Below, piece after piece: positions 55,991 to 64,000 of a stretch of DNA of 64,000 nt. The stretch is from Ophioderma brevispina (Eukaryota; Echinodermata; Ophiuroidea; Amphilepidida; Ophiodermatidae), in the NCBI GenBank assembly GCA_023653785.1, contig JAMKCH010049077.1, forward strand, positions 1 to 64,000. Reading direction: 5' to 3'. Each line of letters begins with the position of its first letter. The first letter of the stretch is position 1. The notes under the pieces were generated by a model, which worked only from the letters and a program-made list of their open reading frames with translations, was not told the DNA's origin and searched no databases. Position numbers and translations under genes: made by a program.

Positions 55991-57265
55991 TGGTTAATAA
56001 ATTAACGTGTCTTTCAGAAAGTAACAGTAATTTCAGAATTTACACGTCAAAATGTTCGTACACGTGAAAGAGAGAGACGCAATGACCCTATTGGCTAACG
56101 ATTACTTGGTATAAGTTCCCAACTTACTAAAGCAGGCGAATGTTATACCTATAATTTTAAAGGCAGGTGACAAGCACGATGGGTCTGAGAAAAATATTCC
56201 ACTTAATGAGGGCACTAGGTAGTAAAAAAACAAAACATTTTTACACAATTTATTGCTAAAAAAAAAAACCCCTGTTTTTCCTGAATTTTGAAACTCCTCG
56301 GGGGGGGGGGGGGGGCGAACGCCCCCTAACCCCAACCCCCCGCTGTGCCCTAGCTATTTATATAGGAAAGTAACATTTTAGGTCATATAGCCTTAAAATC
56401 AACAAAAAACAGTCAATTTATTGATAACAAAATTATCCTTTTGGTACTAAAGTCAACATGTGTGCTTTTTCAATCTTCTCCATAACAACGAACACCACGT
56501 TTCTTGTGCTTTTCTATATATTATTCGATTTGATCATATTCCATGTGTGAGTCCTTAAATTGACAGGAGATTTTTTTGAGGATAGAATTTCTCTCAATTG
56601 CACTGGATCGGTCGAAGCCACCTACCAAGAACGTTTCAGAAGTTTTTTTTGACAAAACAGTACAAAAAAAACCCCGCAAAACCTTGTTTTGAAATTGCCT
56701 ACTATCGTAATCTTCCCTATAGAAACCATGCGTTGAATTTCTGTCGTGCACGACAGAAATTACTAAAATCTTCCATCTTATTACATAAAAACGGTGTCTT
56801 GGCTTCATTCCACTGCCGTGTGATCTAATACATTAGTAAGCATTCCCAATAGGCAAAAACAAGGGTTAAAAAATATTGGGGCGCTTCTTTCTGGAAATCT
56901 CCTCAAGTTCTCATTTAACCAGGGCCTTGGCCGATCCATGGCTCAGTTTTTAAATATACTGGGCCAATTAAGGTTACCCCTTCATGCTATCATTACGTTT
57001 TTTGACTTTTACGAATCGTCATGTGAATAGCAATTTTCCTCCTGGCGGGAGTACGTCCCAATAATTTCAATTTTCATTCTTAAAAAAAACATTTTTAAAT
57101 GTTAAAAATTGGGCAATTTTATCTGTTCGAGTTTTAAGGTCCGTCCGACGAGGATCCCTTGTGTGTCCAAGGATGCCTCCGCTTTCTTAAGTAATTATGG
57201 TACTTGAATTTGAGGCATAAGGCCCTGGAGTTTGACATTTTTTTGAAAGCAACCTTTCTTTTTTT
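55990..57265. other. No gene; contains one MITE
   Basis: Takes the place of array B in the right arm. Apart from the MITE at 56566-56904 and a G-run (56299-56314) nothing is recognised. Confidence 0.5.
56566..56904 (+). mobile_element. MITE with ggagattt ends, copy 2
   Basis: Starts aggagatttttttgag and ends ggaaatctcctc. It carries a perfect 26-bp palindrome at 56736-56761 (tttctgtcgtgca + cgacagaaa core). Same family as 33652-33999 and 61192-61526. Confidence 0.88.
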
Positions 57266-57269
57266 TATT

Positions 57270-58330
57270 AGGAATAGCGAATCATTTTTTATTTATGAAT
57301 AGTGAGCCTTTATTTTTTATTATGAATATCGAACCCTATTTCTATTATGAATAGCGAACCTTATTTCTATTATGAATAGCGAACTTATTTCTTATTATGA
57401 CTAGCGAACCTTATTTCTATGAATAGAATAGCGACCCTTATTTCTTATTATGAAAGCGAACCTTATTTCTTATTATGAATAGCGAACCTTAATTTCTATT
57501 ATGAATAGCGGACCTTATTCTTATTATGAATACGACCTAGTTTCTTATTATGAATAGCGAACCTTATTTCTTACTTATGAATAGCGACCCTTATTTCTTA
57601 TTATGAATAGCGAACTTATTTCTTATTATGAATAGCGAACCTTATTTCTTATTATGATATCGAACCTTATTTTTAGAATAGCGAACCTTATTTCTTATTA
57701 TGAATAGCGAACCTATTTCTTATGATGAATAGCGAACCTTATTTCGTATTATGAATAGCGAACCTTTTTTATATTTTATGAATAGCGAACCTTTATTTTT
57801 CATTAGGAATAGCGGAACCTTATTTCTTATTATGAATACCGAACCTTTATTCTTTATGAATATCGAACCTTATTTTTTTATTATATAGCGAACCTTATTT
57901 CTTTTATGAGTAGCGAACCTTTTTTATATTTTATGAATCGCAAACCTTTATTTTATATGAATACCGACCCGTATTTCTTATTATGAATAGTCGAACCTTT
58001 ATTTATTTTATGAATAGCGAACCTTTATTTGTTTTAATTATGATAGCGAACCTTATTGTCTATTAATAGTCGACCTTTTTATTTTATGAGGCGACCTTAT
58101 TTTCTTATATGAATAGCGAACCTCTTTTTATTATGAATAGCGAACCTTTATTTTTGTTTTAAAATAGCGAACGCTTATTTCTTATTATGAATAGTGACCT
58201 AGTGTTTTTATTTATGATGCGAACCTTTTCTCATTATAAATAACTACCCTTTTTTATTTTATGAAGACGAACCTTTTTTTCTATTAGGAATAGCGAATCT
58301 TTTATCAAATTATGAATACGAACTTATGTG
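57270..58330 (-). repeat. Array A', right arm (about 26-base units)
   Basis: About 40 units of gaatagcgaaccttatttct + tattat with many one-base changes. The core gaatagcgaacc is the reverse complement of ggttcgctattc in array A. Confidence 0.95.
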
Positions 58331-59634
58331 CATTTTTACTCCAGACTAAAGAATGGAAAGACACCAAACTGGCATAGACGCATCAATTGTGCGTAGGATA
58401 ATTTAATCTAAACAAGCATTCGTACAGTTGGAGGAACCAACAACAATGACATCCAACAAGATAAAGCCCAGGTTCTTGCGAGTCCTGGAATAACTCGGAT
58501 ACTCGCATCAGAACCTGTAACATACCGGCCTCCGGACGTAGGCCATCATCGCAAGCAGCCATCCCCACCGAACGCATCCCTCCGGACGCTGCGAGTGTGC
58601 GCTCACCACAAGCACAACAAAGGTGTTAAATCCTTGCAAGTATGCGATTCGAAGCGGAAATCGCAGATTTGCAACCGGAATTTTCAACCCGGGTTTAACA
58701 ATAGAACATTGGTTTCCCTCAATATAACATGATTAAGTACAATTATTATTTTTGGCCTAACAATTTAGAGCAATGGCCTATCCCAAATGTAGCCTATATA
58801 TTGAGCCAAAAGACCCCTCTGGCCAGCAAATGTTGGCCTAAATTCACGTAAAATAAAACCTATATTACAATTATATAGGCCCTTAATGCAAGAAAGATGG
58901 CAAACTAATACAATTTGTGCACTTGTTGCCAAATTTTTCATTTTCCGCCACTACCACTTGCACCAAAACGTGGAAAAATGGTAAAAATAGAAAACATAAA
59001 AGCAATATTTAATTCCAAAGCGTGGAATATATGCAAAATGCGATATATTTAAAACATAAAAATACTAGGGAGCACCAATGCAACTTAGTTGCAGCATCTC
59101 AAAGAATACCATGAACAACAATTAGGCATCGTTAATAATACTATAACCCTAGCAACAATTTCTTGGCCATTGCGTACGCACGCGTTGCATATTGCTTGAA
59201 CTGCGACTACGTATAACCCAGATGTGCGCCCGTTTTGGCGGAGAAGCGGGCGTACCTAGTAACTTGGCCAAGGATTAACTACTCCGATTATAAATTTGGA
59301 AATAGCGAATAACAGCAAACTGGAAATGGGGGGAGGGTGGGAAAAATATTATACGGAAGTTTGAGAAAGGAAGAAACCATCCTATACACATGAAGCACTG
59401 ATAAGTTGTGACTGACAGACACGAAGCCCATACAACTGACAAGGGCATGCAATGATTCGATTGGATGCTGAGGCCTGAAGGTGAGCGATTATGGAGAAGG
59501 TCGCATTGAGGATGCTATATAGCATAACACACATCGGTGATCAATGGAGCATAACGAGCAACACCAAGACGCGAAGTGCTTCTTTTTCGACAGGCGCAAA
59601 CTAGTTTTCCTTACTATGGACTTCGGAAAACATT
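58331..59634. other. No gene recognised
   Basis: AT-rich to mixed DNA, a few palindromic words. The minus-strand open stretch at 58383-58577 has no recognised similarity. Confidence 0.45.
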
Positions 59635-59685
59635 ATTGTGAATAGCGAACTTATTAATAGCGAACCTTATGAATAGCGGGCGGCC
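59635..59685 (-). repeat. Outlying A' units
   Basis: gaatagcgaacttattaata, gcgaaccttatgaatagcgg: two or three A' units standing 1.3 kb beyond the main array. They mark the outermost point of the right arm. Confidence 0.85.
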
Positions 59686-59814
59686 CCGTTTATAGATGAT
59701 GTGACTCAATGTTTTACAACGCAACTTTAGCACCTGGTCTACTGCCGTGATCACAATACAGCTACAGCACTAGGCCTATTCAATGGCCTATGTATACGGT
59801 ATTTTTGTTGAATA

Positions 59815-59935
59815 TAAGGATTGAGCGCGAATTGTAAAAGCACAAGCCCTACATGTGCTCACGCATACCGACTGCTGGACAGCGCTTTGTTTCTGCCCGG
59901 CGGTGATGTCACATGGCACATCGTCTATAGGGAAA
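59815..59935 (+). repeat. Dispersed repeat, inverted copy of 24785-24905
   Basis: gattgagcgcgaattgtaaa, acaagccctac, gtgctcacgcatac, gtgatgtcacatg in the same order as the other copy. Confidence 0.7.
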
Positions 59936-60488
59936 ATATGTCGCTTCAAACTTCAAAGAAATTACAAATACAATTACATTCATGCCTATTATGTCTTTTA
60001 AGAGAAGATGACACATAATGAGCAGGTCACTGTCAACCAAGCACGTACAACTCTTTCAATACAATTACAAATGAAGAAGCGCCGCTCCATTACTCTCATT
60101 TATGAATGGTGACGTCATATTTATGATTACAGCTTGGGGAGATTTTGGAAATTCCTCCATGTTTTCATGACGTTCTAGAGACTTTTAGACCTCAGCTTGT
60201 CAAAATTAAATGACGCAATGATAATGGGAAAATCCGGTTGGTCTCGGCTTCGGAAGCTGAACAACAGAATTTAAATAAGACTTTCCGTTGTTGAGTGTGT
60301 GTGTTGTTTTTCAGTTTGTAACGTTGCGCCATGAGTCAATCCGGGAAATTGAGGGTTGAAAAGTACTCTAAATATCGCAGATTATGTAGCGATAAATGTG
60401 ACTAGTGAGATGAACTATCTGTGTCAGTATTACTTAGGTCATTCCTGAACCCACAGTGTATCATTGCAAGGTGACATTCACTTTATAA

Positions 60489-60890
60489 GTGACAATGGAA
60501 ATATGCATGGCTATTTCGGCAGTGGAACCACGTTTGAAATGGGAATTGAAAGGACCGTTTGATGGCGGTCAAATATATGCGCGGGGAAACGTGTTTGTGG
60601 GCGCGATCAAACTGTTGCATGGACACGTACAATGTACCCACATTCGATTGGGTGTATATTTAGGTCAGTCACCCAAATGTACTACACATGCGCGAATCAG
60701 CGGTGACTTTGTCACTAAAATTGTTATACAGGCGTCAAGGGAGAGCTTTGTTTGTGCCAAGGTCTTCTGGTACGCGATATTGATCAGTGGGTATCGCTTC
60801 ATCGATAGTCGCTTCCTACATCGTATGTATAATACCAAGACCACATCACAGTCATTTGTTAATGGTACCAGACGATGGACAGATCTTTGA
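60489..60890 (+). CDS. Open frame of 133 codons, unknown
   Basis: Starts MTMEICMAISAVEPRLKWEL and has segments such as GPFDGGQIYARGNVFVGAIK. No domain, signal peptide or membrane segment is recognised. No splice sites or neighbours support it. It stands in repeat-rich DNA, so it may be chance or a transposon scrap. Confidence 0.2.
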   Translation: MTMEICMAISAVEPRLKWELKGPFDGGQIYARGNVFVGAIKLLHGHVQCTHIRLGVYLGQSPKCTTHARISGDFVTKIVIQASRESFVCAKVFWYAILISGYRFIDSRFLHRMYNTKTTSQSFVNGTRRWTDL

Positions 60891-61191
60891 AACTTTGAGG
60901 GGAAAAGGGTCAAATTTCAATAGATTGTAGGTAAAATTCTCTCTATGTTTTGAAATTCTAAAATGCTTGTTGGGAATGTCGTGAATACAAAACTTTTCTT
61001 TCACGATTTTTCCAACACCTCTACCTTTTCTAATTAATTAAACCGGTGTCTAAGCTTTGAAGACAGTAGTTAAAACGGTGACTTATAGATCAATTGCTTA
61101 GCTTGTCAGCTTTGGCCACAGGTATTCATCAATAAGAGAAGCAGACCCAGCCTAGCTAAAAGATGTAAAAGGGAGCTGTTAAAGTGACCAG

Positions 61192-61526
61192 GAGGAGATT
61201 TTTTAGGGTACAATTTCTCTCAAATGGCACAGGATCGATTGTAGACCACTACCAAGAACGTTCCGACGGTTTATTGGACAAAAAAGTTACAAAAGAAAAC
61301 AGCAAACCTTGTTTTGAATTGCCAGCTATCGCAATCGTCCATAGAACACCTGCTTGACTTTCTGTCGTGCACGACAGAAAGTACTAACACCCATCTTATT
61401 TACATAAAGCGGCCGCATTCGTCTTATTCACTTCAGGTGTGATCGAATAATTTGCAAAGCATTCAAATATGCAAACAAAACCGGGTTCGAAAAAAAAATG
61501 GGGGCGCTTCTTTTGGAAATCTCCTC
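61192..61526 (+). mobile_element. MITE with gaggagattt ends, copy 3
   Basis: gaggagattttttaggg to ttttggaaatctcctc. Perfect 26-bp palindrome at 61357-61382. Confidence 0.88.
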
Positions 61527-63480
61527 ATGCTCTTTAAAAACTATGATTCCGGTGGTGTAAGAAGGTGTTGTAGGCTTTATAAAGAGTGGAAAAAGTGTAG
61601 TTGGTAACTGTAATGTATCGCTAAACGGTTATTTTACGTTTTGCACGATGTCCGCAGTCGTCACAGATGAGCGGTGTTTCCCCAGCGGTTTGGTCAGATT
61701 GATATAATGTTTCTTTTCGGTGTGCATGCGCGAGGAGAAAATAATTTATTTCGTTTGAGCACGAAATTAGAAATAAACTCACTGAACTTGCCTGTTAAAC
61801 TTGAAGATTTGATCTGTGAACTAATAGTCACATCAAATGACTTGGCAAGTATTACAAATCAGTCCAGTTGTGATTTGGAAAAAAAAATCGCCTTGACAAG
61901 GTTGTAAGTTTATATCAGTCATTTACATCAAATTAGAACTTCTACCGTCTGTAAAGTGCAAAATTCAGCAACCCCACAGGCAAAATTTATTATTAACTTC
62001 AGCAATTTGCAGCAATGTCAAGCAATTTGGGTGAGACTTGGTTTCACCGCATTGTGATATTTTTTTCATATCATGCTTAGTAGGCCTTAAATGTCAGAGT
62101 CACTGCGTAATATTATAACCCGTTGACATGTTAAGCCAGGGGGATGGGGGGGGGGGGTTGTCAGATCATGAGTATTTAACCACGTGAACATGTTAACACC
62201 CGGGGGGGTGGGGGCACTGACCATTTCAGAAGTGTAGGTATTGTAATGTAAGGCAGTGTAATAACACCCCTTCCATTTTCAGCAACACAGTCACCAAACT
62301 ACCCAATTAAAATTTATTTAAAAAGTGTTTATATAACCAGGGGCGGCGTAAGATTCTTTCGAGGGGGGGGGGGGGGTTTGATTTTATTGGAGGGAAGTGA
62401 AAAATTCTGTGGCAGGGCAAAATCTAAACAATTTTAAAAACCAATTATGGCTCCAAATCGCTTTTTGGCCAAAAATTTGATTTAAATCCCCAAATCTGCT
62501 GATTAAAGGTTATGCTGGCAATGAGGATTTCAATTTCCTTCGTGGCCATCACTTTCAAATAAGCACAGAGTTTACAGGCTTGACACTCATCCTATACGTG
62601 ACAAATCGAGTATACACTTAGTTCAATTTCATGGCCACAGCTCATAACCCAACTCACTATAAAAAGATGCAACCTGGTGTCAGGTATGAGTCATGATACT
62701 CAGAATGATAAGGTAAGTTCAGTTATGAAGGTATATAAGGAGGTCAAAATTGTCCATGGAATGACATATAATTAGTAAAAATCACAGCTTATATACATGC
62801 TAGCAAACAAGGCCCATTGGGATGAGTTTGATACAGTTATTATGACCTGTGTTTTCAGTGTAAGTACACATTAGTTCCAATGCATTAGCAGTGGATGGAG
62901 GTTTTGCTTTTAATAAATTAAATTAACATATTAACATGTCAAATTTTGAAACATTCTGTCTCACCCTCCCCCCCCTATAGCATAGGCCTTCAACGGGCGG
63001 CTCAGGGAAGGGGAAAGGGTGGGAAGGCAACAATGTTTAATGCAAATAATCAGGATTTGAATGTTGTGTGTGTTTTTTTCTCATAAAAATGTGGATAAAA
63101 GAGGGTGGTTAATAGGTACACATCACAACTTTTTTTTTAAATCACAAATTCCATAATTTGCTTCAATTTCAAGAAAAACAATAGACACGATAAAGTCTAT
63201 ATTGAAAAATCCAATGTTTTAGTTATTACTGTTTTTACTAATAAAGGAGACTTTCAAACAGCGGTGCCAAAAAATGGAGAGGGGGTCGCAAATTGAGTGA
63301 GCAGCTTTCCTTGTACATCGTTCTCTTTATTGAAAATTCGATTTACCTCTACTGACATTAGTGAAAATGCACATTTGATTGTCATTTACGACCCAGTATT
63401 CTGCCAATAAGGGTCCGATTTCTCATTAAACAAATGTTTTAGGTAATAGATAGAAATAATAAGGTTTGCAGTAGTATTTA
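61527..63480. other. No gene recognised
   Basis: AT-rich DNA with G-runs (62147-62158, 62201-62215, 62365-62378). caggggcggcgtaagattct at 62339 looks like a hAT-type terminal sequence, but its partner end was not found. Confidence 0.45.
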
Positions 63481-63481
63481 G

Positions 63482-63580
63482 GATTCATAATGTACCTCGG
63501 CCGGAAAAAATGAAATAATTGACTCGGCTGACGGCATCGTCCATTATTATTTTTGCCCGACCTCCGACACATTATTGCCC
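63482..63580. repeat. Hairpin repeat, second copy
   Basis: cataatgtacctcggccgg ... and gcccgacctccgacacattattg are arms in inverted orientation; diverged copy of 46375-46465. Confidence 0.65.
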
Positions 63581-63654
63581 ATAAAGGATACTGCATCACC
63601 CTTTATTTTAATTATTAAACAGCTTTGAAAATGTAAGCAATTCATTGGCTGAGG

Positions 63655-63692
63655 CCCGGGTTCAATTCCCAATTTGAACCCAGGTAGAACGC
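63655..63692 (+). repeat. Hairpin gggttcaa / ttgaaccc
   Basis: gggttcaattcccaatttga followed by accc: eight paired bases. gggttcaattcc also resembles a pol III B box, but no A box is seen. Confidence 0.5.
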
Positions 63693-63723
63693 CCTGCGTA
63701 TTGACGTTATTTTTAGGTGAAGC

Positions 63724-63840
63724 CCCGGGGGGGGGGGGGGCACGGATCCAGGTGGATATCATGCTCGTGTATGGACTCACAAACGTACCGCAGCCCCTAA
63801 GCGCGTATTTCACTTGGGGGGGGGGGGGTTCTCAGTTGGT
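63724..63840 (+). mobile_element. Terminal part of the DNA transposon family seen at 43185-44285
   Basis: A ccccggggg run, then ggatccaggtggatatcatg, ctcgtgtatgg and gcgcgtatttcacttggg match the left end of the element at 43185. The other end is not identifiable before the window ends. Confidence 0.8.
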
Positions 63841-64000
63841 GGGTAGGGACGCCCTACGAGAGTCTGGAAGTAGGGACCATAGCAATACCATTTTTGCCAC
63901 AAACGGGACCCATAGCTATATCAAAGGATGCAAATTTTTGGGCCAAATTTAACTCAAACGTTGCCCCTTTCCTCAAAATTATGACAGATTTAAGCAAACA

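Larger units (their letters stand above)
59686..61191. other. No convincing gene; one 133-codon open frame
   Basis: Contains the dispersed repeat at 59815-59935 and a plus-strand open frame at 60489-60890. A second ATG in good context stands at 60331 (gcgccatgag) but its frame ends after 24 codons. Confidence 0.45.

Noticed and set aside
62339..62380. Complete hAT-type MITE
   Set aside because: Only one end-like sequence (caggggcggcg) is seen; no inverted partner or target duplication was found.

Overview
The window is eukaryotic genomic DNA: AT-rich, almost without long reading frames, and full of decayed transposons, foldback elements, microsatellites and degenerate tandem arrays. Two observations point to a marine invertebrate, most likely a deuterostome (echinoderm, hemichordate or cephalochordate). 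The first is a split minus-strand gene of the MSP130 (mesenchyme-specific cell surface glycoprotein, choice-of-anchor I) family. The second is two decayed Ty3/gypsy elements whose integrase lies upstream of reverse transcriptase, the Gmr1-type order first described from deuterostomes. The species is an inference.

Layout. 0.3-0.8 kb: short array of gaatagtggg-type words with a hairpin. 1.1-3.8 kb: decayed Gmr1-like pol (IN, RT, RNase H). 5.7-13.1 kb: a Ty3/gypsy element of conventional order (gag, RT, RH, IN) with a gag-to-RT deletion, several frameshifts and a reverse-oriented solo LTR inserted in its last reading frame. 13.3-24.1 kb: five phase-compatible minus-strand exons of the MSP130-like gene; one carries an in-frame stop. 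Its introns hold foldback, hAT-type and long-TIR elements and a perfect 36-bp palindrome. 24.1-27.0 kb: no clear gene. 27.0-32.5 kb: second Gmr1-like element with a 1.1-kb 5' LTR, a tRNA-Pro-type primer site, gag, protease, IN, RT and RNase H, truncated at its 3' end.

36.4-59.7 kb is the most unusual part. Four tandem-repeat families (here A, B, C, D) plus non-repetitive junction blocks occur as A-B-C-junction-D on the left and again, reverse-complemented, as D'-junction'-C'-flank'-A' on the right (B is missing on the right). The result is a mirror-image structure about 23 kb across, with arms built of tandem arrays. The left D array is split by a LINE, which is itself split by two TIR DNA transposons. 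The right D' array is split by a repeated TA-flanked MITE, a tRNA-derived SINE and a composite block holding a nearly 1-kb palindrome. 59.7-64 kb has dispersed MITE copies and no convincing gene.

No element looks intact, and the only host gene supported is the MSP130-like one, whose N-terminal exons were not found. Exon boundaries, element limits and family assignments come from reading by eye; no search or alignment was run.
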